From: Chloracidobacterium sp.
GTDB taxonomy: Bacteria > Acidobacteriota > Blastocatellia > Pyrinomonadales > Pyrinomonadaceae
Direction of reading: 5' to 3'
NCBI GenBank assembly: GCA_015075585.1
Contig: JABTUB010000001.1
Coordinates: 310,001 to 374,000 of the forward strand
DNA length: 64,000 bases
Position numbers and translations under genes: made by a program. The notes beneath the pieces were generated by a model. It ran no database searches, was not told the DNA's origin, and saw nothing but the letters and a program-made list of their open reading frames with translations. Within the stretch, counting starts at the first letter, position 1; the number at the start of each line of letters is the position of its first letter. This document shows, one piece after another, positions 25,898 through 35,625 of this stretch.

Positions 25898-28335
25898 GAG
25901 TACTAAAGTTCGGCGGCTCCTCTGTCGCAAATGCGGCAAACATCCGCAAGGTGATAAACATTGTCCGCAAGGCGGCGGCACAAGGCCCGTGTGGGGTCGT
26001 GGTCTCGGCTCTGCAAGGGACGACCGATGATCTGATACGTGCCGGACAGTGTGCAGAACGAGGCGACGACGGCTATATTGAATTGATCAGCAACATCGCG
26101 GAACGCCACTATCTTGTGATCCGCGAACTTTTCGGCGAAGACTCGCTGCCTGTCGTACAGGACCTTGTCGAGACGGCGGTCGAGGAGCTGGAGCGCCTTT
26201 GTGAAGGCATTCGGCTTGTTCATGAACTGTCGCCGCGGACCCTCGACCGCGTTCTTAGTTTTGGTGAGATCGTTTCGTCCCGCATCCTTTCAGAGCGGCT
26301 GGCGGATGAGAAGATAGAGAATATTTGGGCAGACAGCCGCGAACTGATCAAGACCGATTCGACATTCGGCAACGCGACCGTCGATCGCAAACGGACGGAG
26401 CACCTGATCCGCGAGCACTTTGCCGAACTTGGCGGTACTCTTCGTGTGATGCCGGGCTTTATCGCGTCTGACGCCGGCGGCAGTACGACGACGCTTGGCC
26501 GCGGCGGCTCTGATTATACGGCGGCTATGGTCGCAGCGGCGACCAATGCACACATACTTGAGATCTGGACGGATGTTTCCGGGATGATGACCGCCGACCC
26601 GCGTTTCGTCAAGAATGTTCACGAGATCTCGCACCTTACATACCGCGAGGCGATGGAGCTTTCACACTTTGGTGCAAAGGTGATCTATCCGCCGACGATC
26701 CAGCCCGTAATGGCAAAGGGAATTCCGATCGCGGTCAAGAATACATTCGCGCCTGACGAGCACGGCACGCTCATCGAATCAGAAAGTTCAGCGGCGACGG
26801 AGATGATACGCGGCATATCGAGCATTGACCGCGTTGCGGTTCTCAGCCTCGAAGGCAGCGGCATGGTCGGCATTCCGGGCTTTTCGCGAAGGCTCTTTGA
26901 CACGCTTTGGCGTGCGAACATCAACGTCATTCTGATCACGCAGAGTTCATCTGAGCATTCAATATGCGTTGCCGTCGAGGACAAATTCACCGAGGTCGCC
27001 CGAGCCGCCGTAGATACGGAGTTCGCGTACGAGATCAGTATAGGCAAGCTCGACCCGCTGAGGGCGGACATCGGCTTTTCGATCCTCGCACTCGTCGGCG
27101 ACCGAATGAAGGAGCACACAGGTGTTTCGGGCCGTATGTTCACTACGCTCGGCCAGAACGGCATAAACATCCATGCGATCGCACAAGGTTCGAGCGAACG
27201 CAACATATCGGCGATCATCTCATCGAAGAACGTCCGCAAGGCCGTCAACACGCTGCACGAGGAATTCTTCTCGGACGGCAACAAGCAGGTCAATGTCTTT
27301 ATCGCGGGTGCGGGCACGGTCGGCAGCCGACTGATAGATCAGATGGGGCGGCAGCATCAGCACCTGATCGACGAGCTGCGTTTGAATGTGCGTGTGCTCG
27401 GCATTGCGAACAGCAGGCGTTCGCTTTTCTCGGATGATGCGCTCGACCTTTCGACGGCGGTACGAGACCTCGCCGATGGTCAGCCGATGACGATAGATGA
27501 GTTCACGGATGCGATGATCGAGGCCAATAAGCGCAACGCCGTTTTTGTCGATGTAACGGCAAGCGCGGATGTCGTCGCGGCCTATCCCAAGCTACTGAAG
27601 AAGAGCATCTCGATAATCGCATGCAACAAGATCGCGGCGTCCTCAGAGTACGCACGTTACGCCGAGCTTCGTGCTTTGGCACGCGAATACGGGGCGAATT
27701 TCTTTTTTGAGACGAACGTCGGCGCGGGCCTTCCGGTGATAAACACGCTCGGAGACCTTATGCGAAGCGGCGACCGCATCGACCGGATCGAGGCAGTGCT
27801 CTCAGGCACGCTGAATTTTGTTTTCAACCATTACGACGGTACGCGGAGCTTTGCGGAGGTCGTACGGCAGGCGCAGGACGAGGGTTATACCGAGCCTGAT
27901 CCGCGGCTCGACCTCAGCGGCACGGATGTCGCCCGCAAGATCCTCATACTCGCACGCGAGAGCGGCTACGAACTCGAAATGGAGGATATCGAGAACAGCA
28001 GCTTTCTGCCGGGATCGTGTCTCGAAGGCAGTGTTGATGACTTCTATCGCGAGCTTGAGCGGCACGAGGCTCATTTCCGCGGCCTCTTTGACGCGGCGGG
28101 CGAACGCGGCGAACGGCTCAAATACATCGCAGCCTTTGACGGAGGAAAGGCATCGGTGGGCCTTCAGTCGATCGGGCCGAAGCATAACTTTGCCAACCTT
28201 TCGGGCAAGGACAATGCCGTGCTCTTCTATACAAAACGTTACGCCGACCAGCCGCTTGTGATAAAAGGTGCGGGCGCAGGTGCCGACGTGACCGCCGCGG
28301 GCGTCTTTGCCGACATCATCAGAGCCTCCCGATAG
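25894..28335 (+). CDS. thrA: Bifunctional aspartokinase / homoserine dehydrogenase
   Basis: 813 residues, close to E. coli ThrA (820). The kinase starts VLKFGGSSVANAANI and has SFGEIVSSRI; two ACT regulatory domains follow (VLSLEGSGMVG and ALVGDRMKEHTG). From about residue 465 the dehydrogenase has the NAD(P) motif GAGTVGSRLI and the VDVTAS and GAGLPVINTLGDL core. It does the first and third steps from aspartate to homoserine. Feedback by threonine is likely through the ACT domains. It overlaps thrC by 4 nt; thrB is divergent. Confidence 0.95.
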   Translation: MRVLKFGGSSVANAANIRKVINIVRKAAAQGPCGVVVSALQGTTDDLIRAGQCAERGDDGYIELISNIAERHYLVIRELFGEDSLPVVQDLVETAVEELERLCEGIRLVHELSPRTLDRVLSFGEIVSSRILSERLADEKIENIWADSRELIKTDSTFGNATVDRKRTEHLIREHFAELGGTLRVMPGFIASDAGGSTTTLGRGGSDYTAAMVAAATNAHILEIWTDVSGMMTADPRFVKNVHEISHLTYREAMELSHFGAKVIYPPTIQPVMAKGIPIAVKNTFAPDEHGTLIESESSAATEMIRGISSIDRVAVLSLEGSGMVGIPGFSRRLFDTLWRANINVILITQSSSEHSICVAVEDKFTEVARAAVDTEFAYEISIGKLDPLRADIGFSILALVGDRMKEHTGVSGRMFTTLGQNGINIHAIAQGSSERNISAIISSKNVRKAVNTLHEEFFSDGNKQVNVFIAGAGTVGSRLIDQMGRQHQHLIDELRLNVRVLGIANSRRSLFSDDALDLSTAVRDLADGQPMTIDEFTDAMIEANKRNAVFVDVTASADVVAAYPKLLKKSISIIACNKIAASSEYARYAELRALAREYGANFFFETNVGAGLPVINTLGDLMRSGDRIDRIEAVLSGTLNFVFNHYDGTRSFAEVVRQAQDEGYTEPDPRLDLSGTDVARKILILARESGYELEMEDIENSSFLPGSCLEGSVDDFYRELERHEAHFRGLFDAAGERGERLKYIAAFDGGKASVGLQSIGPKHNFANLSGKDNAVLFYTKRYADQPLVIKGAGAGADVTAAGVFADIIRASR

Positions 28336-28461
28336 ATATCCGACGAAAGGCCCGCGCAAAACATTGCGTGAAAGCGAATTTACGAGCAACGGTCCTTAAG
28401 TCGCAGCCTTGTGCCGGTCATTCCATTGCGGAATTCACTGATATCCGAGCTCAGACCCGCA

Positions 28462-30888
28462 TCAGATGAAGGCGAAATCGAACTGGGCCTGATGAATATG
28501 CTTGTCTGATGTCAGATCGACGCTGCCGAGATATGCTTCGATCTCGTCAAGCACCTCACGTTCGTCGCCGCGAAATGCCGCAGCGACCTCAGGATGCACC
28601 CGCAGCGTCGTGTGGCGAATGTCATCAACCGACCGCGAGAGCCTACGCGCCTCCGCGAGTATCTCGTAGCACACCGTAATTGGCGATTTGATCCAACCCG
28701 AACCCTCACAGTAGCTGCACGGTGCGCACATCGTCCGCTCAAGCGACTGCTTGACGCGCTTGCGCGTCATAATGATAAGCCCGAAATCATTGAAGGACAG
28801 CACCTTTGTCGGCGAACGGTCTGATGCGAGAGCCTCCTGCAGCGCCTGCGAGACCTTGTGCCGATTGCGGCGGTCCTCCATATCGATCAGATCGAGCACG
28901 ATGATGCCGCCAAGGTCGCGAAGGCGTATTTGCCGTGCGATCTCCTCGACCGCTTCGAGGTTGGTCTTGACGATCGTATCCTCAAGACGCGCGTTGCCCT
29001 TGCCTACGAACTTGCCTGTGTTCACGTCGATCGCAACGAGAGCCTCGGTCTGGTTAATGACCAGATAGCCGCCGGACTTGAGCCAAACGCGCGGCTTTAA
29101 CGCCTTGTCTATCTCTTCCTGAACGCCGTAATACTCGAGTATCGGCTGCTCGCGGGTGTAGAGCTTTATGCGGTTGACCATTCGCGGCTGGATCATGTTG
29201 ATGAACTCGACCGTGCGTTGATATTCCTCGTCGCTGTCAACACGGATGGCCGTAAAGTCATCCGCAAGCTGATCGCGAAGGATCCGCTGAACGAGATCGA
29301 GGTCTTTGTGCACAAGCGACGGCGCCTTCTTCCTCTCGGCCCCCTTCTTTGAGTCGGCCCACATACGCACAAGGTAACGTGCGTCGTTTCGCAGATCTTC
29401 TTCGCCGACACCTATGCCTGCCGTGCGGACGATGAAGCCGCCAGTTGATACTTCAGGATCCTGGCTGATCCGCTGGATCATTCCGCGCAGACGGTTGCGC
29501 TCGTTGGCAGACTCGATCTTGCGTGAGACGCCGAGGTGGTCGATCGTCGGCATATAAACAAGGTAGCGGCCCGGCAATGCGATGTGTGATGTGATGCGGG
29601 CACCCTTTTTGGCGATCGGTTCCTTGGCGATCTGGACAAGTATCTCTTGGCCTTCACGCAGAAGGTCGCCGATCAACGGCTGCGGCCGTCGCTCACCGCG
29701 GTTGTCGCCGCGATTGTCGGTGCGGCCATCGCCGGTCTGTTTGTCGCGGCCCTTGCCTTTGCGGCTGCGGTCCTGATGCTTCTTGCCGTTGGTATCCGCT
29801 TTTGTTTCAACCACGGGTTCCGTGTTCGGTTCGGCATCTGTTTGCAATTGGATGACAGGCTCATGAGCATCAAGCTCAGACGCGTTCTCTTCAGCTTCGG
29901 CTATCACCTCATCAAGCTCAATTGCGAGTTCTGCGTCCGCCTTCGATTTGACACGGCGGCGTCCGCGTCCGCCGCGTCGTACTGACATTTCAGCCGTATC
30001 GGCAGGCTCTTTCACCGAGGCCTCCGCATCCTCGAGCGGCTCATCAACCTTCGCCTTCTTGGCCTTCGGCTTTGCGAATTTACCCTTCGCAGCAGCACGC
30101 TTTCCCGCGGGCTTCTTTTTCGGCGCCGGCTTCGTCTCAACTCCCTCAGCTTCTGTTTCAGCAGCAGCGGCCTTTTTGGTTCGCGTACGCTTTTTTGGGA
30201 CAGCGGCCGATTCCTCATCATCGGCGATCCGCTCGAATGATGCGTCCGCAGCAGCGTCCTTTATGATCGAACCGACCTCCGCCTCGGCAGTGCCTTCGAT
30301 CTCAAAGGAACCGACGGTTACCTTCTCGAACTGCGGCTCGGCATGTTCGCTCGGGGCGGCTGCCTCATCATCCGCGATGCGCTCAAAGCCGGAATGGTCA
30401 AAATCTATCTCGATCGGTTCGAGGTCTTCGATCGGTTCAGCGGACGGCTCGGACTGTTCGTAGTGTTCTTCTTGCGTATCGGAGCTTGATGCATCGGCAG
30501 TGTCCGTCGCAAGCGGTTCGGCACGCTCCTGAGCAGAATCCATCTGCTTTTCAAGCTCGATGCGGTCGCGCTCGACCTGATCGGTAGCCTCGCGTTTTGC
30601 TTGCTCGGCAGACGTCTTTTTGTTCTTATTCGCGACAATGCGTTCGATCTCTTCCTCTTCATCAAAGAAATCAGACACATAAAGGAACGCATCGCGTTCG
30701 AGGCCGATATCGACAAAAGCCGACTGCATTCCGGGCAGGACGCGCATCACGCGTCCCTTGTAAACATTGCCGACGACGCCGGCATTTTCTTCGCCGCGCT
30801 CGATGTAGAACTCGGTAACGCGGCCGTTGGTGAGAATTGCGATCTTCTTTTCGCGTCCGTTGACGCTGACGATCATCTCTTTGGACAT
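28462..30888 (-). CDS. RNase E/G family ribonuclease with a large insertion in its S1 domain
   Basis: 808 residues. The S1 domain opens with GRVMRVLPGMQSAFVDIGLERDAFLYVSD (residues about 45-75) and closes with LLREGQEILVQIAKEPIAKKG from about 404. Between them lie some 320 residues of low-complexity Glu/Ala/Lys/Pro sequence, which includes two copies of FERIADDE and basic patches (KKKPAGKRAAAKG, RGGRGRRRVK). The catalytic core has VAIDVNTGKF (Asp near 618) and IIVLDLIDM (Asp near 668), the magnesium ligands, and the zinc-link region CAPCSYCEGSG. It cuts single-stranded RNA and matures rRNA. The tail is short, as in RNase G, so the basic insertion may act like the C-terminal scaffold of RNase E. 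Confidence 0.9.
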   Translation of the reverse strand: MSKEMIVSVNGREKKIAILTNGRVTEFYIERGEENAGVVGNVYKGRVMRVLPGMQSAFVDIGLERDAFLYVSDFFDEEEEIERIVANKNKKTSAEQAKREATDQVERDRIELEKQMDSAQERAEPLATDTADASSSDTQEEHYEQSEPSAEPIEDLEPIEIDFDHSGFERIADDEAAAPSEHAEPQFEKVTVGSFEIEGTAEAEVGSIIKDAAADASFERIADDEESAAVPKKRTRTKKAAAAETEAEGVETKPAPKKKPAGKRAAAKGKFAKPKAKKAKVDEPLEDAEASVKEPADTAEMSVRRGGRGRRRVKSKADAELAIELDEVIAEAEENASELDAHEPVIQLQTDAEPNTEPVVETKADTNGKKHQDRSRKGKGRDKQTGDGRTDNRGDNRGERRPQPLIGDLLREGQEILVQIAKEPIAKKGARITSHIALPGRYLVYMPTIDHLGVSRKIESANERNRLRGMIQRISQDPEVSTGGFIVRTAGIGVGEEDLRNDARYLVRMWADSKKGAERKKAPSLVHKDLDLVQRILRDQLADDFTAIRVDSDEEYQRTVEFINMIQPRMVNRIKLYTREQPILEYYGVQEEIDKALKPRVWLKSGGYLVINQTEALVAIDVNTGKFVGKGNARLEDTIVKTNLEAVEEIARQIRLRDLGGIIVLDLIDMEDRRNRHKVSQALQEALASDRSPTKVLSFNDFGLIIMTRKRVKQSLERTMCAPCSYCEGSGWIKSPITVCYEILAEARRLSRSVDDIRHTTLRVHPEVAAAFRGDEREVLDEIEAYLGSVDLTSDKHIHQAQFDFAFI

Positions 30889-31366
30889 ATAAGGATAGTT
30901 TCCCCTTTCAATTATTTAGGATCGGGAAAGGAAGTCGTCGGGTGTGAATAGCGTAGGGAAACAGCTAAGATCGAGAAATGTTCGGCAAAATGACCCGTTG
31001 TACCGGCCCCGCGCGCAAATGCACTTCGAGCGGAGAACGTATGTTAAAGGCCGAAAACGCCGGGATCAGTTTCAAAACGCGACGCAAAAGGCGTCCGTGT
31101 ATTCGGGGAGCATCCGTTTCCTTAAAAAAGGAAAAGTGCTCAAACCCTTGAAGATCTCTTTCAAAACCTACTCATTCCGAGTAAAAACCTTTCGTGTCCG
31201 CGAACGGCAACAACTTAACGTACTGCCGCTGCATCCGGACAAATAAAGTATTTCACAAGAGCAAATCGTTGTAAATACAAAAAGTTGCGATTTACGTTTG
31301 AGAGGCCGGCTGAAATGCGTATCAGACGGCCTCTTTGTGGTTGTGTGAGTGTTTGTTTTGTTCGTA
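30889..31366 (-). other. Intergenic region upstream of the RNase E/G gene
   Basis: 478 bp with no convincing gene. It holds a 7-bp hairpin (TTTCCTT at 31117-31123 with AAGGAAA at 31128-31134) and a terminator-like repeat near 31301-31334. An open frame on the plus strand at 30944-31246 is basic and unlike known proteins. As the leader of an RNase E/G gene, this may be a long 5' untranslated region; E. coli rne has one used for self-control. Confidence 0.3.
31301..31334. terminator. Hairpin downstream of the VCBS-repeat gene
   Basis: AGAGGCCG (31301-31308) pairs exactly with CGGCCTCT (31327-31334) around an 18-nt loop. It lies 32 nt beyond the minus-strand stop at 31367. The T run is on the plus-strand side, so its direction is unclear. 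Confidence 0.45.
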
Positions 31367-32776
31367 TCAACGCACGAAGATGCTTGGGACAGGGATGTCG
31401 CCCGTTGAGCCGAACTGTTTGATCAGAAGGCCGGCGGTCGAGCGTTTCACATACCAAGTGCTGCCGGTCGGACGGAACACGGCTGCGTCTGCCTTGCCGT
31501 CGCCGTCATAGTCGCCCGGCGAAGGCACATCGCCCATCGTCCCGAACTGATCCGCGTAATATGTCAGATTTTCGCTCCGAAGGATGTACCACGTTCCCCC
31601 TGATGTCCAGAATGCAACATCCGCCTTGCCGTCTCCCGTGTAGTCGGCAGGCACTGCCTTGTCCGTCGAAGAGCCGAACTGCGTTGCGAACACGCTGTTG
31701 TCGGAACTCTTCAGTATCCACCATTCGGCACCGTTAGCACCGTTGGGGCGGAATACGGCAATGTCAGCCTTGCCGTCGCCGTCATAGTCCGCTGCGACGG
31801 GTTTGTCGCCTGCCGCTCCGAAGCCTGTGATCGTAGTGCCGCCCGTTGTGTTGTTTATGTACCAAGTGGAGTTCGACGGACGGAACACTGCTGTGTCGGC
31901 CTTGCCGTCGGCATCGTAATCCGCAGGCACGGGCACATCGCCGCTTGCTCCGAACGGCGTTGCATAGTACGTCATATCCTCACTGCGGAGAACGTACCAA
32001 TAGCCTGTCGAAGGCCTCCAAAACGCCACATCAGCCTTGCCGTCGCCCGTGTAATCAGCCGCAACGACACTGTCTGTCGCCGCACCGAACTGTGTGGCGA
32101 ACACACCGTCATTCGAACTCTTCGATATCCACCACTCCGAGCCGTTCACTCCATTCGGCCGATAGATCCCGATATCCGTCTTCCCGTCACCGTCAAAGTC
32201 GAATGGTATTTCGAGCGGAAGGATGGTCGCACTTGTGTCATAGATCTGATCGCCGTTAGGCCCCGTGCCGTTGTTTGCCTGATTGCCTGATGCATAAAGC
32301 TTTATCGAGCCGACATTTGATGCCGGAGCCGTCCAATCGACTTGCCATGTCGCTCCGCCGGTTTGACCCGCAAAAGTACCCTGCGATGTATGCTCGGAAT
32401 ATTGGCGTCCGTTCTCGGTGATGATCTGCGTGTTGGCAGAAAGATTTGTAAAGCTGCCCGCATTGTTCGTGCCCGCAAGGGCCAACAGCTCATAACCCCA
32501 GCGTTTTCGCGTAGTGTCAGGCGATTGATGCTGCACGGTCACGTGATACGTGCGGCCGGGAAAATATTTGGCGGGAGCGATGATCGCAAATGTTCCGCCC
32601 GTGTGGGGATCAGTACTGTGGCACGCCGCGCAGTTCGATTCGTCAGGTGCGCTCGAAAAGCCCGCGGGCGGCCCTGCCGAGAGCATACTTGCTTTCGGCG
32701 CATCGAATAAAAGCCCGGCCAATCCCAGCATCGCAACTCCTGCGATGACGGCGATCTTCACCTTTTTCGTTATCAT
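31367..32776 (-). CDS. Secreted VCBS/FG-GAP repeat protein with N-terminal CxxCH domain
   Basis: 469 residues. After a signal peptide comes a domain of the choice-of-anchor V type, with GPPAGFSSAPDESNCAACH: the CxxCH motif (Cys49-His53) is that of c-type heme attachment, though a single such motif in this domain may not bind heme. From about residue 195 there are six repeats, each with a calcium-binding DYDGDGKAD loop (for example FDFDGDGKTD, ADYTGDGKAD, ADYDADGKAD) and W-rich strands, giving a beta-propeller typical of FG-GAP proteins. The product should be exported. GGAGG lies just before the ATG. Ligand unknown. Confidence 0.85.
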   Translation of the reverse strand: MITKKVKIAVIAGVAMLGLAGLLFDAPKASMLSAGPPAGFSSAPDESNCAACHSTDPHTGGTFAIIAPAKYFPGRTYHVTVQHQSPDTTRKRWGYELLALAGTNNAGSFTNLSANTQIITENGRQYSEHTSQGTFAGQTGGATWQVDWTAPASNVGSIKLYASGNQANNGTGPNGDQIYDTSATILPLEIPFDFDGDGKTDIGIYRPNGVNGSEWWISKSSNDGVFATQFGAATDSVVAADYTGDGKADVAFWRPSTGYWYVLRSEDMTYYATPFGASGDVPVPADYDADGKADTAVFRPSNSTWYINNTTGGTTITGFGAAGDKPVAADYDGDGKADIAVFRPNGANGAEWWILKSSDNSVFATQFGSSTDKAVPADYTGDGKADVAFWTSGGTWYILRSENLTYYADQFGTMGDVPSPGDYDGDGKADAAVFRPTGSTWYVKRSTAGLLIKQFGSTGDIPVPSIFVR

Positions 32777-33022
32777 CAGTTTCCTCCAAATTTGGCATAT
32801 ATGTTACCAGAAAGCGCCTGTACAGCTCAAAAAACGAAAAATGTTTATAAAACGGGCAGTTTCATTAGAAAAGTAGGCTAAAAAAAGTGTATCATTTCAG
32901 GTTAGACATTTTGGGCGGCGGCGTCTTTGTTTATGGTTTTTCCCGACCCGGCCGGAAGCGATGATCATTTCCCGTACGACACTATCTCTAAGAATAAAAT
33001 ATAGGAACCACTTTCATATCGA

Positions 33023-34069
33023 ATGGCGTTAAAGTCTTTATTTAGTTTATTTTCCAGCGATCTGGCCATTGACCTCGGGACGGCGAACACGCTCGTCTAT
33101 GCAAAGGGGCGCGGCATTGTCGTCAGCGAACCCTCGATAGTTGCGATCAATAAAGTGACCAATCAGGTCGAAGCGGTCGGCCGCGATGCAAAGGAAATGC
33201 TCGGTCGCACGCCGGGAAATATAGTCGCTATCCGCCCGATGAAGGACGGCGTGATCGCGAATTTTGAAGTAACGGAAAAGATGCTCCAGCACTTTATCCG
33301 AAAGGCTCACAACGGCAAATCGTGGGTGCGTCCGCGTGTGGTCATCGGTATTCCGTCTGAGATCACGCAGGTCGAGCGCCGCGCGGTCGAGGATTCCGCG
33401 TATCGTGCCAAGGCCAGTGAAGTTTACCTTGTCGAAGAAGCAATGGCCGCGGCGATAGGTGCGGGCCTGCCTATAACCGAGCCGCATGGCAATATGGTCG
33501 TCGATATCGGCGGCGGAACGACGGATATCGCCGTTATCTCGTTATCAGGCATCGTATATTCGCGCGCCGTGCGGGTTGCGGGCAACGAGATGGACGAGGC
33601 AATTACGCAGTACATAAAGCGCAAGCACAACCTGCTGATCGGCGAGCGCACTGCGGAAGCCATCAAGATAGCGCTCGGCAGTGCCTTTCCGCTGGATGAG
33701 CCGCTCTCGATGGATGTGCGCGGCCGCAACTTGATAGAAGGCATACCAAAGACGATAACGATGACGGATGAGGAGATCCGCGAAGCGCTCGCCGACTCGA
33801 TCGCGACGATCATCAACGCCGTTCGCGTCGCCCTCGAGCGTACTCCGCCGGAATTGTCCGCAGATATCGTCGAGCGCGGCATCGTTCTTACCGGCGGCGG
33901 TGCGTTGCTTAAGAATCTCGACAAGCGTTTGATGATCGAGACCGGTCTGCCGGTCGTCATCGCTGACGACCCTCTCTCCTCGGTCGTGCTGGGCACGGGC
34001 AAGATGCTCTCGGATTTCGAGCTTCTCAAGCGTGTCAAGTGGGACAACTCGTTGATGACAGGAAGTTAA
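33023..34069 (+). CDS. mreB: Rod shape-determining protein MreB
   Basis: 348 residues, full length. Actin-fold motifs: [20 protein letters not shown] (phosphate 1), [16 protein letters not shown] (phosphate 2), and [16 protein letters not shown] (adenosine). It forms membrane-bound filaments that place wall synthesis along the cell. It starts the mreBCD-mrdA-rodA-mrcA cluster. A 246-bp space to the divergent VCBS gene holds its promoter; an AGGAA site lies somewhat far from the ATG. Confidence 0.97.
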   Translation: MALKSLFSLFSSDLAIDLGTANTLVYAKGRGIVVSEPSIVAINKVTNQVEAVGRDAKEMLGRTPGNIVAIRPMKDGVIANFEVTEKMLQHFIRKAHNGKSWVRPRVVIGIPSEITQVERRAVEDSAYRAKASEVYLVEEAMAAAIGAGLPITEPHGNMVVDIGGGTTDIAVISLSGIVYSRAVRVAGNEMDEAITQYIKRKHNLLIGERTAEAIKIALGSAFPLDEPLSMDVRGRNLIEGIPKTITMTDEEIREALADSIATIINAVRVALERTPPELSADIVERGIVLTGGGALLKNLDKRLMIETGLPVVIADDPLSSVVLGTGKMLSDFELLKRVKWDNSLMTGS

Positions 34070-34156
34070 GTATGGCGTGGCGATACTCGTTTGCGGTGAC
34101 ACAGTCGGGCAAGCCTATGTGTCGCCGTTTCTCGTCATTAGACAGCCTCGTGCCGT

Positions 34157-35047
34157 ATGGTTGAGCGAAGTCAAAAAGAGGTCTGGCGGCTTGCCCCGTG
34201 GCTGATGATCGCATTGCTGCTGCTGAACTTTATCCTGATGGCGTTCGACGCAAGGGATATAAGGTCGGGGCATCTTGTCGTGCGTGCGTGGGCGCAGACC
34301 ATTGCGGACTTTGTCCAATCGCCGATAACGTCGGTAACCAGCGCGGTCGGAAATTATTTCACCTCGATCGCGGAGCTTCGTTCGGCAGCATCGGAAAATG
34401 ACATTCTGAAGCAGCGTGTGCAGGAACTCGAGGTCGAGGTCAAGCGAAGCGAAGATCTGTCGAACGAGAACGAGCGGCTAAAAGCGTTGCTCGATCTAAA
34501 GGAGAGCAGCAAATATAAGGTGCTGACCGCCCGCATAATCGGCCGCGACCCATCGGTTTGGTTCGATTCGTCGATAATAAACCGCGGCAGCCTCGACGGC
34601 GTGAAGCTCAATATGCCTATCGTCGCGGACGGCGGGCTTGTGGGCCGCGTTACGGCTGTCAGCCCGCTTACGGCACAGGTCGATCTGATCACGTACAGTA
34701 AGTCGGGTGTCGGCGGCGTTGTGGGCGAGATTAGCGGCTCAAATGCCTTGGGTGTCGTTACCGGAACAAGCAAAAAGGATCTGCTCGAGATGAAGTATGT
34801 GCCGGGAACGGCTGACGTGCAGGTCGGCCAATCGGTATTTACGACCGGGCAGGACGGCATCTTTCCGGCAGGCTTGAAGATCGGCGAGATCGTAAGCGTT
34901 GTTAGCGGCTCGGCAACGACGCCGCATCAGATACAGATAAGGCCCGCCGCGAAGTTGAATTCGATGCAGGAGGTCGGCGTCCTGCTTTACGAATCGCCGC
35001 AGCAGGTCGAATACGACCAAAAGGTGCCGAACGCCGTAAAGAAGTAG
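34157..35047 (+). CDS. mreC: Rod shape-determining protein MreC
   Basis: 296 residues: a short cytoplasmic part, one membrane helix (PWLMIALLLLNFILMAF), a coiled coil (about residues 70-115, with LKQRVQELEVEVKR), and the paired beta-barrel domain with DSSIINRGSLDGVKLNMPIVADGGLVGRV. It is the periplasmic scaffold that ties MreB filaments to PBP2. 87 bp separate it from mreB. Confidence 0.95.
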   Translation: MVERSQKEVWRLAPWLMIALLLLNFILMAFDARDIRSGHLVVRAWAQTIADFVQSPITSVTSAVGNYFTSIAELRSAASENDILKQRVQELEVEVKRSEDLSNENERLKALLDLKESSKYKVLTARIIGRDPSVWFDSSIINRGSLDGVKLNMPIVADGGLVGRVTAVSPLTAQVDLITYSKSGVGGVVGEISGSNALGVVTGTSKKDLLEMKYVPGTADVQVGQSVFTTGQDGIFPAGLKIGEIVSVVSGSATTPHQIQIRPAAKLNSMQEVGVLLYESPQQVEYDQKVPNAVKK

Positions 35048-35062
35048 GCAGCATTATCAATA

Positions 35063-35611
35063 ATGGAAGGAGTTAAACTCACGATCGCACTCATCATCGC
35101 CGTGCTTTTGCAGTGGACACTGCGGAGCGTTTCGGAGGTGTTCGCGTTCGTTGACCTTCCGTTGATCATCGTCGTTTATGCGGCGCTTCAAAGGGATTCG
35201 ATAAGGGCGTTGCTGTTCGGAACCGCAGCAGGACTGGCTGTCGATGCACTCAGCGGAGGACTGCTCGGAGCCAATGGGTTTACGAAAACGCTCATCGCCT
35301 TCGCAGTGTCAGAGCTTGCCCGCCGCGTGTATTTGGACAACATTTTGCTGCGTATTCCCGTCCTAGCATCAGCGAGTGTGTTGAACGGCCTTGTCTATTT
35401 CGGGCTTCATCGGCTGTTGGGGCAGGTGCCGAGCGGCGATCCGCTCATTACGGGTGCGTATTCGCTTATCGGCACGACCATTTCGGGCACGCTCATTTAT
35501 CTTGCGCTCGACAGCATTGGTAAAGGACGAACCCGTGTTCGCCGCAAACGCGAGGTATTCTCGGTGCGCAGGCAGACGAGGCGGCGTAACCCTATACGCT
35601 TGACCAAGTAG
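35063..35611 (+). CDS. mreD: Rod shape-determining protein MreD
   Basis: 182 residues with about five membrane helices, starting VKLTIALIIAVLLQWTL, and the family motif GTAAGLAVDALSGGLLGANGF. A basic C-terminal tail (GRTRVRRKREVFSVRRQTRR) is longer than in many homologs. It works with MreC and RodA in the elongation complex. Confidence 0.93.
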   Translation: MEGVKLTIALIIAVLLQWTLRSVSEVFAFVDLPLIIVVYAALQRDSIRALLFGTAAGLAVDALSGGLLGANGFTKTLIAFAVSELARRVYLDNILLRIPVLASASVLNGLVYFGLHRLLGQVPSGDPLITGAYSLIGTTISGTLIYLALDSIGKGRTRVRRKREVFSVRRQTRRRNPIRLTK

Positions 35612-35625
35612 GGCAGCGGAACGAT

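Noticed and set aside
30944-31246. Basic 100-codon frame upstream of the RNase gene
   Set aside because: No ribosome site stands out, no family match, and the high Lys/Arg content follows from the local sequence; treated as noncoding.
31490-32200. Regularly spaced repeats that could suggest a CRISPR array
   Set aside because: They are in-frame VCBS/FG-GAP protein repeats of unequal sequence, with no direct-repeat/spacer form and no cas genes.
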